In this document: positions 11,255 to 23,401 of the stretch, one piece after another
Layout of the letters: each line of letters opens with the position of its first letter
Position numbering within the stretch: position 1 is the first letter of the stretch
NCBI GenBank assembly: GCA_023375675.1
Contig: JALQBC010000003.1
Location: 1 to 64,000 of the forward strand
Length of the DNA stretch: 64,000 bases
Reading direction: 5' to 3'
From: Cytospora piceicola
Taxonomy: Eukaryota; Ascomycota; Sordariomycetes; Diaporthales; Cytosporaceae
Notes under the pieces: model-generated
What the model saw: the letters and a program-made list of their open reading frames with translations, nothing else
Database searches by the model: none
What the model was told of the DNA's origin: nothing
Program-made: the position numbers and the translations under genes

Positions 11255-13541
11255 AAAATTAAAGATTTATACTATTAAGGTAAAGATTTATACTTTTAAA
11301 ATATTTTTTTTAAATAATCTTTTTAACTTTTACTTAAGTTTAAAAGCTTATATTTAGTTTATTTTATAAATAATCTTAAATTTTAAACTTAAATATAAGC
11401 TATAAAAGTAACGTTTATACTTTATATTAGTTATATATATTTTACTATATTATATATAAACCTATAAGGGTATATATTAATAGCTTAGTTAAAGTAAGTA
11501 AAAACTTTAAATTTCTTTAAAATATTTTAAAAAAATTATAAGGTTACTATTTATTTAAACTATTTATTATATCGTTAACCTTATTATAATTTAGTAAAAA
11601 ACTATAATAAGACCGTTTTAGTAAAGAAGCCTTTTATTAAAAAGGATTATAAACTTAAGAACTATTTAAGTAAATACGCTTGCTATTTAAGCTGCTTTAA
11701 ATATAATAAAGTAACGTATTTTAAACGTTACTGTATTATATTCATTATAGCATTAAGCGGCGAAATAATTAACTAAGTAACTAACTTATTATTTAATATA
11801 TTTATTTACTTATTTAATTACTTACTTATTTACATTTAACTTAACTATTTACTATTTAACTTATTTATTAGTAAGCTTACTTACTTATATTTTTACTTAT
11901 TTACTTCTTTATTTATTTACTTATTAAATAATTTCCTTTTAAAATTTAATAGTTATTATATATATTTATTTACTTATTTATTTATTAACTAACTTATTTA
12001 CTAATAAACTTAATTATTAGCTTATTAGTTTATTTACTAATTAACTATTATAACCCTGCTCTTAAAACTTATATATACCTATAAAGTACTTTATAAGTAC
12101 CTTATAAAGCAGTTAAGCTATTATAACTTTATTATTTACTATAAACAATTCAGATATATAAGTATAAGCTAGCTTTACCGATATAAATAACTATAATAAC
12201 TTAGCTACTTTTTTAAATACTTAAATACTATAATTTCTTTTTAAAAAGAATAAAGCTAAGTAATTAAATATATTTTAAGATAATTAGTATAAAAGTAATT
12301 TTAAGTCTTTATAACAAATTTTAATATTTATAACGCCCTTTTTATTAATAAAGCTTTAATTATTAATTTTAACTTTATTAGAAACTCGATAAATAAAGAT
12401 TTCGTAACTTTTTACTTTTATTTATATAGTAATAAAAAGGTACTATTCTGTTTATTTAAAAACGTTTTATAAAAGGTATTATATATTACAGTATATATAT
12501 AAACGTAAATATTATTATTATATAACATTTAATTACTAGTTTTAACTTTATTAAAAAGTTAATAAATAAAGATTTTATATCTTTTTATTTTTATATATAT
12601 AAACGTAAATAATAATAATAATATTACGTCTTTACTTATTTACTTATTTACTTATTTACTTACTACCTAAGTTATTTAAGTATTTACTTACTTACTTAAT
12701 AACTAAATACTTAAATTATTTAGCTACTTTACTAAATAAGTTATTAGCTAATCTATTAGCTAATCTACTAGCTAATATACTTACTTATTTGTTTACTTAA
12801 TTCGAATTAAAAGGCTTATATAAGCCTTTAATAGAGAGGAAGGAAAGGAAAGGTTAAGGTTAAAGTTAAGAACTATAAAAACTTAAAGAACTAAGACTAT
12901 TACCTTTAATACTTAACCTTTAAAGGCTACGATTTAATTAAATATACTATTTAATAGCACTTTTTCTTAAATCTTATATTTAAGTAAGTTTTATTTAATC
13001 GTATTAAAATATAAGCGTATATTTTAGTTCGAACTTAAGGTTGTTAGTAAAGAGCCTTATTATAAGCTTAGGTTTTATTATAGGCTTTAAAGTAACTATA
13101 AGCCTTCTAGTAAGTATTAAAGGCCTTATAAATTCTAGTATATTCAGTTTAAAAACAACTAAAACTACTACTTTTAATAGCTAATCGGATCCCTTAAACA
13201 TATACTATAATAAAGTAATATAATAATTATTTAAAGTTATTTAAAATTAAAAATAAGTAGTATAAAGTTTAAAAGTAATAATTTCTATATATTTGCTTGC
13301 TTTATAAAATAAATAATAACTTTTTTAATAGAAAGTATACTACTTTATAAGCTAAAGGTTTATTAAATAGATTTTACTTAAACTATTTAGGTTATTTACT
13401 TAACTTATTAATTATAAATATTTAAACTTAGCTTTAAGTTAAGTTAAACCTTAACTTAGTAAATTATAAGTATATATTTACTTTATAAGTATTAAACCTA
13501 AGTTTAAATCTTTACCTAGGTAATATAAATCCTTACTATTT
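11255..13541 (-). mobile_element. Family B element, copy 4, split by a TAAG element
   Basis: The two halves (about 11,255-11,593 and 13,338-13,541) align to the left and right parts of the copy at 4,955-5,557. Heavy C->T/G->A change runs throughout, including mutated terminal units (AAAGATTTATACTATT). The flanking 8-mers AATATAAA and AATATAAT agree at 7 of 8 positions. Confidence 0.65.
11594..13337 (-). mobile_element. Family A (TAAG) element, copy 3, strongly RIP-decayed, inside family B copy 4
   Basis: On the minus strand the 5' end is at 13,337 (TACTTTCTATTAAAAAAG, a mutated TGCCTTCCGTTAGGAAGG), preceded by A. Next come the core with TTCGAATTAAAAGGCTTATA near 12,800, a degenerate array (about 11,775-12,795), a decayed palindrome (about 11,680-11,765) and the 3' hairpin region. 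It is the most mutated copy, so it and its host are among the oldest layers. Confidence 0.65.
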
Positions 13542-15247
13542 AATATAATAGCTTTAATAGTAATATAAATAGCTTTATCGATATTATTAGAATAGCCGTT
13601 TTATTATATAAATATTTTATATTAATAACGTAAGTATTAAGCTTAAACGGTCTTTTTACTTAAACCTTAGCTATAAGAAGTATAACCGACAATATATAAG
13701 CTTAATTCATTTTATATATTACTATTAAAAGAGTATTAATAGCGATATATTTAAAGTTTTAAAAGTGAAAAACTATATAATATACTTTAATAACTTATAC
13801 TTTAATATAAAAATAGAATGAAAATTAAAGATTAAAATAAACCTTAAGTTAATAAACTGGGTTTTAGTTAAATAGTATAACTAATAAGTCGGCTTAAACT
13901 TTATATTAGCCGGAAGTACTAGTATAAGTAAAGTAAAGTAGTTTAAACTTATTTAAGGTAAAAGTAATAGCGTTATTACAACTTTAATTTAAAGCATTAT
14001 ATAAGTTTGTTTTAAAAAGAAAAAGTATAAATATAGTAGCTATATTATAGCTTCTTTATAAAAAAGAACATTATTAAAATAAATATATTAAAAGGTAACG
14101 TTTTTATATAATAAAAAGGATAAAATATATGGGATATATAAAGTTATAAATATTATAAATCCTTATAAAACGCTATAAATTAAAAGATATATAAATATAT
14201 AAACACGTATAAAATAAACTTAAACGTGCCGGTTAATAATAAAAGAATATACCTAATAAATAAAATATAACAGTTAACTTTATTAACGTAAGTATAATGT
14301 AAACCGGTTGAATAATATAACGTTAAAACCGCTTCAAACGTTTATAATTTAAAAACAAAACGTTTAGCTTTTATTAAAACGCCGTTTCGATACTATAAAT
14401 AAAATAGCAGTTAAATTTATAGCTAATCGTTTAAAAAGTATACCGAATTATTAAAAGTTAAGTAAATAATATTAAATAATAAAGGTAGATATATATTAAA
14501 TAACACGTCCTTTTAGCCTTTTATTAAAGTAAGAAAAGAAAACGATAAAGTAATAAAAGTAAAAAGTAAAGTAGTTTAATTTACTTTATTTTAAGGTTAT
14601 AATAACGTTTACTTATTAAAAGGTATATAAATAGTATATAAAGATAAAAAAGCTTTTATATAACGCTTAGGCTATTTTAATAATAGCTAGCTATATTAAA
14701 GCAAGTATAAATATAATAATAATAATAGTATTAAATATAATAATATAATAACTAATATAGTATACTTTAATTTTATTAATATAAATATAAACATTTTATA
14801 AAACTAAATATAAAACTTAAATATCTAGATAAGTTTTAAGTATTTAGTTTATAAAGAAGTAGTAAAAGATAAAAGTATATAAATATTTTCCTTTACTAAA
14901 AAAACCTTATAATAAGTAAACTATTATAAATAAATAAAAAAAGTAAAATATATTAAACGATTTATATTATTTGTTTATAATAACAATTTAATCTTATTAG
15001 TATTTATTTTAAATATATTAAGCTATAGTTTAAAAAGATTATTAAATAGTAAAAAGGTTTAAAGTAAACGTAATAAGTATACGTTTATAACTAGTATAAT
15101 AGTTTAAAGTTTATTAGAAGATAGTATAGCTAGCTTTAAATAATAGCTTTTTAATAGCTTTAAAGTAGTTTTATACTAAGATTATAATATTAGTAGTAAA
15201 AGGATCGAGTTATATAAAAGTAGTAATAAATTATAGAAATAAAACTA
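13542..15247. other. AT-rich decayed sequence with a stop-riddled plus-strand frame
   Basis: Between about 13,640 and 14,600 one plus-strand frame reads as protein-like sequence interrupted only by TAA/TAG (for example INWVLVK, then a stop, and VGLNFILAGSTSISKVK). This is the pattern left when RIP turns CAA, CAG and TGG codons into stops. I do not recognise the protein. It may be an older element or a captured gene. Confidence 0.4.
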
Positions 15248-15337
15248 CTAAGGAACGGCGGTAGGACCGCCTGCCGAGAAGGCCTTCCGTTAAGAAGGAT
15301 CGGAATCTTAATAGCTACTTAGGTAGATAGTTCGATA

Positions 15338-15419
15338 CGCCGCTTAAGCTACTCCGGATCCGATAGAGTAACGCCCTTCGGGCGTTACTCTATCGTCTTA
15401 TCCGCAGCCTTAAGCGGCG
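15338..15419. repeat. 82-nt palindrome of TAAG element copy 4
   Basis: CGCCGCTTAAGCTACTCCGG pairs with the reverse of GCAGCCTTAAGCGGCG. The inner 35 nt (15,361-15,395) is a perfect stem, CGATAGAGTAACGCCC / GGGCGTTACTCTATCG, around TTC. It is almost unmutated although the surroundings are AT-drifted. Confidence 0.9.
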
Positions 15420-18400
15420 AAATATTTATTTATTTACTTTATAACTAACTAATTTATTAGCTAATTTATATATTTACTTACTTACTTACTTACTTAATAA
15501 CTAAGTAACTAACTTACTAGCTACCTTACTAGCTAATATATTAGCTAACCTACTTACTTACCTACTTATTTAGTTATCTACTTACTTACTTACTTACTTA
15601 CTTACTTATTTATTTACTTAATAGCTTAATTATTACCTAAGTAACTTACTTACTTACTTACTTATTTACTTAATAACTAATTTAATAGCTAGTTTACTAG
15701 CTAATTTACTAACTAACCTACTATTTAATCTACTTACTAACTTACTTACTAACTTACTTACTAACTTACTTACTAACTTACTTACTAGCTAACTTACTTA
15801 CTTACTTACTTACCTACTTACTTACTTACCTACTTACTTATTTACTTACTTAATAGCTAATTTACTTAATAGCTAATTTACTTACTAGCTAATTTACTAG
15901 CGAACTTACCTACTTACTTACTTACTTACCTACTTACTTACTTATTTACTTATTTACTTATTAATTTACTTGCTTACTTTTAATTTATTTACTTTTTAAT
16001 TTACTTACTTACTTACTTACTAGCTAACCTACTTAGTTACTTAGTTAATTAATTACTTATTAATTAAATAACTAAATTACTAGCTACTTTATTAACTAGT
16101 TTACTAGCTAATTTACTAGCTAACCTACTAGCTAACTTACTAACTTACTATATCCTTGTTCCTTTTCTCTTTCCCCCCCTTAAGTTATAACACCTAAGAA
16201 TTTATCCCTAAAGAAAGCTTTATATACTATAGATTAGATCCCTACCCCTTTACCTACGCCTTATACGCGCCTTACTTATTTTATTTCGTTAGTATAGCTT
16301 ATACCCTGCCTCCGGCCACCCGGCTTATCGCTGTTCTTATATTACGCCTTTTATATATATTAAATATTACCTTTCGTACTACCTGTATTTTTAATAACCG
16401 GGTCGAACCTGTCCTCTTTTATAGCTTTATAGCTAAACAGAAAGTATAAATCCTATTACTTTAATACTTTATTTCAGCTTTATTTTAAGTAAAAGAAAAA
16501 AAAAGATAAACCTATATTAAAGTCTTTACCGCTACAGCTATAACACTAAATTCTTTACTATTTTCGTTTATATCTAGTACTTACTTAAAGTAGGCTATTA
16601 AAGCACATAACATGTTATAATATACGCTTATATAGCTAGCCCGACCTGCTTTTAGCCTACTAATCGCGGTAGCTCTTAAGCCGTTACCTTTTACTAATCT
16701 GAAACTAACGTTTAACGCTTTACCCGTAGCCTTTATAGCCTCTTTACGCCCTATAAAGCTATATCTGCCTGCCTTTACTATACCTTATATATTTACTACA
16801 ATTATAAAATCTGTAAATCCCTTTTCTGATAATATCGATATACGCTAAATATATTAATAATAACTTTACTAGCCTTACCTTACTTATTTTATAAAACTAC
16901 TTATTATTAAAACAAACGACCGCTTTTTCTTACGTTTTCTTTATATTTACGAATAGTATAATATCTCTTTAGCCGAGGTTAAAGTCGTTATATAAACTGT
17001 TACCGGCCTTACTTCGAACGAAATTATAAAAGTATAAAAGGTATATACCGGGTTTATATTATATCTTTTTAACTAAACTGTCCGGACCCGCCTACTTATA
17101 CCTTAGCTTTTCTTCGATAGCTATAATCTTAAAATCGAACTAGCTACCTTATAATATACGATAATTATAGCCCGGGTTTTTATTACGATATAACGTTTTA
17201 ACGGTAATAAATATAATATATATACTTTTATTTATATCGAAGCGGAAGTAGTTATAGGATAAGCTTTAGTTAGCTACCGACTTTCTTAATATTATACTAA
17301 TAAGTCCTCCGATTATAATTAGGTCTTTTCTTTTTTAAAACCTCTTTATATTAGCTTTCGACTCTTTAGCTTACTCCCGGCTAAACGTTTAAAATAAAAG
17401 ACTTAGGTTATATAATATACTTAATATACCGACTTTTATAACTTATATAGCTGCTTATATATTAGTTACTACCTAAATTATAAATAAACTAGCTATAATA
17501 CGTTATATAAGTACCCTTTTTAATATACTAACTACTAAAGACCGTACGTTATAGCCTTTTTCGGCTACCTGGTATACTTTAAACGTAAAGATAGCTAACT
17601 TTAATATTCTATTATATAATAACTATAGGCGTTATATAAGCTCGACGCCGGAGAATTCCGGACCGTTTACCTTATTATACTAGCTCTTCCGGCTAACGTT
17701 ATTACCGATAGCCTGAAGCCGATCTATATAAGAACCTTTACCGTAAAGGCTTAAAAGGTTACTTTTACCTTTTCGGTTTTTCGCCGCTCTTTTAGCTTAA
17801 ACCTTTTTACTATAAATATTATCCGGCCTGACTTATTACGTATACTTTATCTATAAACTTATATAGTACGATAACTTATATATATTGTTTATAAAAACTC
17901 TTTATATTTTAAGCTAATATATACGTTTCCAGCCTAATATATAATATTGTCTTTAACTTAGTTTTCGAAGCTAACGTTAATATAGTCTTTCTTTAAGACT
18001 TATAAGCCGAGCTTTATAACTAATATTGCTTTATAAAAACCTACCTTAAATATAATATCTTTATCCTAGTAAAAGACTAAATATATACCTCTTTCGCTAT
18101 TATTTATACTAAAAAATCCTTATATTATATAACGTTTTAGCTCCGACCTTTTAACTCCTTATACTACTATATCGTTTTACTTAACGGTATTACCTTTATA
18201 AATCTATACCGATATTAATCGGAAACCGACTTAGTTTTTAACTTACTAAAATAATAGGCTATTTTATATAACTCGATTATTATCGAAGACTTTAACATTA
18301 TCTATTAAATATAGTAACCGAACTACAGCCGGTATACCGGCCTTAGTAACTATATTACTATATAGGCAGATAATATAAGACTTATAGTTTTAAACCTTTT

Positions 18401-18760
18401 TACTCTTATATATAACCTTAGTAATATAATTAACTTTATATTTTCTAATACCCCCGGTATTATTATATAGGTCTTTTACTTACTAAATATAAGATTTAAT
18501 TATAATACCTTTTAGATAATAGTTTTAACCGGTATACTTTACCGCTGAAAACCTTTTTACTTATACTTCGGCTTAGCTTAATATACCGAGTTTATCTAGC
18601 TTATAATACGTTTCGCCGACACTTTTTCTTTAAATTCCGATACCTTTATATAGCTAAATACTTTTACTACCGGGATTACTACTCTGTTATAAGACTATTT
18701 TTAAGCTACCGAGAAACTAGTATTTACTTTCGGCTACGTTATTATATAGTAGTTTTTAGA

Positions 18761-18970
18761 TGTGACGGAACGGCGTAGGGCCAAGGGTCACCTGACCTGG
18801 CGCGCCTGCGCACAGACCAAGTGACCCACTAGGCCTAGCCGTACCTTAGTATTTAGACCTTTAATTAAAAGGGCCTGGCTATACCTAAGCCTTCCCTTTC
18901 TCTTTAGCTAAAATGCTTATATTACATCAGAATTACAGCTTTACCTCTATTATTTTAATGTATCGTAACA
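18761..18970 (+). repeat. 5' LTR of gypsy A
   Basis: 210 bp, TGTGACGGAACGG to TATCGTAACA. It differs from the 3' LTR only by transitions in the positions I compared. Most are G->A in the 3' copy (TGTGACGG to TATAACGG). Confidence 0.93.
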
Positions 18971-21319
18971 TTATTTTAGCTTACCTCAATCACTTATAGC
19001 CTGAAAAGGCTTATAATACCGACAGAACCCTAAACAAGCATTATACACACTCCTGTTACAATATAACATAACGCGACTACTTAACAATAGCGCGAGACGA
19101 CTAAAATAAACGGGCTAAAAAGGCCTAGAAAGAGGTCCGATTTAACTTTAACGAATTTTTATCAACCCTGCTATAAAAAAACAAAACCTTAAAAACCCCG
19201 CTATAACGACGCTCCAGCATTGCTTTATCCTATCGTATTATTAACCTTAATAAGAAGATCGCTAGTACTATAATCTTATAGTATAAGACAAAAGAAAGTA
19301 ACCTTAAAAATTACGAAAACATCCTAAAAACTAACCTTACGTTTACCGATTTCTTACGTAATTTATTAGAAGAAAAGTTCTGTAAATACAGGTACGCGTT
19401 TTCTGTTAGTAACTTTAAAGATAACTTTATCGAAAAGGTTTATTAGTTAGCAGTTCTATATAAGACTCGAAAAGAAGGCTTTAGATATATCTTTAAGCCT
19501 TTAACCGAGGCAGGTAAAACGGCTTAGCTTTAAGTAAACGGCCTAATAAATTTAACTGCCTTTAAAAACCGATTTATAGAAAACGCCGACGTCTTTTTCT
19601 AAAAGTATAAACTTCGATCTTTAGGTATAGCGGCCTTAGTAACCTAAGTTAAAGACCTTTATCAGGTAGCCGTCGAACTAAACTAAAACCTTAATATTTT
19701 ATACTAATAGGCTACTAAGTTCGAAGTCGAAGCGGTTAACGTAATAGAAAGTTTATATAATATAACTAATATAAAGAAGTTTGCTTTAAACAACATAATG
19801 TTTACCGAAATCGCTTTACACGACGAACATATCTGTAAGCTTTAAACCTAACTTAATAACAGTAACTAACTAGTTATCGATCTTACTTATATAGCATATA
19901 ACGCCTCTCCTTTACCTAATCTTAACGGAAAGCATTAGCGAAATAACACTTCTAGCTCGTTATATACCTAGTTTATAAAAGGCAGAACTAAGGTTCGTCG
20001 TACTGTAAAAGTTAATAATACTTTCGAGTTCTATAACGATCCGAAGTAAAATAAAGTTTTTTATAAAATATAAAAGATAAAAGTTTAAAATCGCTTATAT
20101 AATAACATAAACTGGTTTTTTACTAAGTCTTTAAAGATTAACTATATTATAGGCCGTATAGCCGGAACCCCTACTAAAAATATTATACCGTACTTCGACT
20201 ACTAAAATCTAAAGCGACTTTTTACTATTAAGTCTGTATTCCGATATTTAAACCTACAGTATAATAACCTTAACCGAAAAAGAAAGGTATAGAATAAGTA
20301 AGATATACTAAATATAATACACCCCGAATTTTATAATAAGTCTACTATTTTATACTAAGCTTTTTAAAACGCCTTTATCCGCTTAGCGGCTAAGCTCTTT
20401 AAACCTTAAGCAACTTAAAAAAATAAGTTCTAACGTTATTTAACGCTTATACTTTAAAATACTTTAGCCGTTTAGTTTTTAGATAACTCGATAGAATATA
20501 TAAAGCTTCTTTAACTAGCTTAGTAAGTTGACTTTATCAATACTTAAACCGCGGCCGCAGCTAAAACGAAGAAAAAAAAAGTATATACCTTTACCTTTAC
20601 TTAGTCCAAGGGCAACCGATCATCGGCTAATAGCATTCGTAATATATCCGCATCGAAAGGACGAGGTAAAGGGTTTAGATAACCTTGCTATAATATTATC
20701 GTTACTAACCCGTTAAGTAAAAAGGAATTTAAGAAATTAGTTAAAGAAGGAAAGTGCTTTATGCCTTCCGTTAGGAAGGTTGATGTTTGTTTTACAAGGC
20801 GGGCGAGCATAATAGAAAATTGTTGCCCTTAAGATTGTGCTAACTGTTTTTGATTCTGATTGGCTCTGAATTACAATCATGCTGATTCGCTACAGCACCC
20901 GTCTAGAGGATCTGATTGGCTGTGAAAAGCAGTGATTCTAGTCGTTCCGTGACTAAATGCACTAGCAATTGTAAGGCCTTTAATGCCTGCCGGAAGGCTT
21001 ACGGTCATTTTAAGGCTTACGATAAGACCGATTACGATAAGGCCTACGATAAGGCCCTTTACATCAGACCTTAGGTTCGAACTAAGATGCACGCTCGAGT
21101 TTTAATCCGATTAAGACGTACTTACCTAAATCTGAATCTGTAGAAAAAGGGCTATTAAACAGTATATTTAATGAAATCGTAGCCCTTAAGGTAGGCTTAC
21201 TATTAAAGCTAATAGTTCTAATTCCTTAGGTTTCTTAAGTTTCTTAGGTTCTTAACCCGAACCTTAGCCTTTCCCTTCCTTTTTCTTTACCGAAGGCTTA
21301 TATAAGCCTTTATATTCGA

Positions 21320-21882
21320 ATTAAGTTAATAAGTAAGTAAGTAAGTAAGTATAAGTAAGTAAGTAAGTAAGTAGGTTAGCTAGTAGGTTAGCTAGTAAAG
21401 TAGTTAGTAAGTTAGCTAGTTAATTACTAAGTAATTAAATAAGTAAATAAGTATATAAGTAAGTAAGTAAGTAAGTAAGTAAGTAGGTAGGTAGGTAAGT
21501 AAGTAAGTAAGTTAGTTAGTAAGTTAGTTAGTAAGTAAGCTAGTAAGTAAATTCGCTATTAAGTAGGTAGGTAAGTAAGTAAGTAGGTAAGTAAGTAAGT
21601 AAGTTAGTTAGTAAGTTAGTTAGTAAGTTAGTAAGTTAGTTAATAAGTTAGTAAGTTAGTTAGTAAGTTAGCTAGTAAGTAAGTAGGTAAGTAAGTAAGT
21701 AAGTAGGTAAGTTTGCTAGTAAATTAGCTAGTAAGTAAATTAGCTATTAAGTAAGTAAATAAGTAAGTAGGTAAGTAAGTAAGTAGGTTAGTTAATACGT
21801 AAGTAAAGAAGTAAGTATAAAGGTAAGTAAGGAGGTAAGTAAGTAAGTAAGTAAAGAAGTAAGTATAAAGGTAAGTAAGGAG

Positions 21883-21913
<31 letters not shown>

Positions 21914-22435
21914 GGTTAGCTAGTAGGCTAGCTAGTAAAGTAGCTAGTAGGTTAGCTACTTAACTATTAAGTAAGTAAGTAAGTAAGTAAGTTAGTAAGT
22001 AAGTTAGTAAGTAAATTAACTAGTAGGTTAGTTAGTATATTAGCTAGTAAACTAGCTATTAAATTAGTTATTAAGTTAGTAAGTAAGTAAGTAAGTAAGT
22101 TACTTAGTTAATAATTAAGCTATTAATTAAATAAATAAATAAATAAGTAAGTAAGTAAATAGGTAAATAAATAAGTAAGTAAGTTAGTAAATATATAAGT
22201 AAGTAAGTAGGTAAGTAAGTAGGTTAGCTAATATATTAGCTAGTAAGGTAGCTAGTAAGTAAGTTACTTAGTTTTTAAGTAAGTAAGTAAGTAACTAAGT
22301 AAGTAAGTAAGTAAGTTAGTTAGTAAGTTAGTTAGTAAGTTAGTTAGTAAGTTAGTTAGTAAGTTAGTTAGTAAGTTAGTTAGTAAGTTAGTTAGTAAGT
22401 TAGCTAGTAAGTAAATTCGTTATTAAATAAGTAGA

Positions 22436-22496
<61 letters not shown>

Positions 22497-23102
22497 TAGC
22501 TAGTAAATTAGCTATTAAGTTAGCTAGTAAGTTAGCTAATACGTTAACTAGTAAATAACTTTATAAGTAAATTAGATATTAAGTAAGTAAGTAAATAAGT
22601 AAGTAAGTAAGTAGGTAAGTAAGTAAGTAAGTATATAAATTAAAAAGTAAATAAGTTAATAAATAAGTTAGTAAGTAAAGTAAGCTAAGATTTAAGTTTA
22701 TTAGTAAATACGTTAAGTAATAAGTAAATAAATAAGTAAGTAAGTAAGTTAATAACTAGGTTAGCTATTAAGTAAGTAAATATATAAGTAAATAAGTAAA
22801 GCTATAAGTAAGTAAATAAGTAAGTAAGTTAAATAGTAAGTAAGTAAGTAAGTAAATTAGTTAGTAAGTTAACTAGTTAGTAAATTAACTATTAAGTAAG
22901 TAAATAAGTAAGTAAGTAAATAAGTAAGTAAGTAAATAAGTAAGTAATAATTAGTAAGTAAATTAACTATTAAGTAAGTAAATAAGTAAGTAAGTAAATA
23001 AGTAAGTAAGTGAATAAGTAAGTAAGTGAATAAGTAAGTAAGTAAATAAGTAAGTAAGTAAATAAGTAAGTAAGTAAGTAAGCTATTTAGTAAGTAAGCT
23101 AT

Positions 23103-23176
<74 letters not shown>

Positions 23177-23315
23177 GGTAAGTAAGTAAGTAAGTAAGTT
23201 AGCTATTAAGTTAGCTATTAAGTTAGCTACTAAGTTAGTTAGTAAACTAGCTAGTAATTTAGTTATTTAATTATTAAGTAAGTAAGTAAGTAAGTAAGTA
23301 AGTATGTAAATAAAT
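21320..23315. repeat. ~2-kb tetranucleotide array of TAAG copy 5
   Basis: Runs of perfect TAAG (for example 23,102-23,196, more than 20 units) alternate with GTTAGCTA- and GTTAGTTA-type 8-mers, always in 4-bp phase. Occasional 'TTCGCTAT' spacers recur. Confidence 0.92.
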
Positions 23316-23319
23316 ATTT

Positions 23320-23401
23320 CGCCGCTTAAGGCTGCGGAGGAGACGATAGAGTAACGCCCGAAGGGTGTTACTCTATCGGATCCGGAGTAGCCTAAGCGGC
23401 G
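23320..23401. repeat. 82-nt palindrome of TAAG copy 5
   Basis: CGCCGCTTAAGGCTGCGGA pairs with TCCGGAGTAGCCTAAGCGGCG. The inner stem GATAGAGTAACGCCC / GGGTGTTACTCTATC has one G:T-type change. Confidence 0.88.

Noticed and set aside
20877..21092. 71-codon frame in the TAAG core
   Set aside because: Lies in a non-coding repeat core shared by several copies in which the frame is not kept open.
21060..21100. tRNA-like B box (GGTTCGAACT) in the TAAG core, suggesting a SINE
   Set aside because: No matching A box or cloverleaf, the last B-box base does not fit, and the element's ends and lack of TSD do not suit a SINE.
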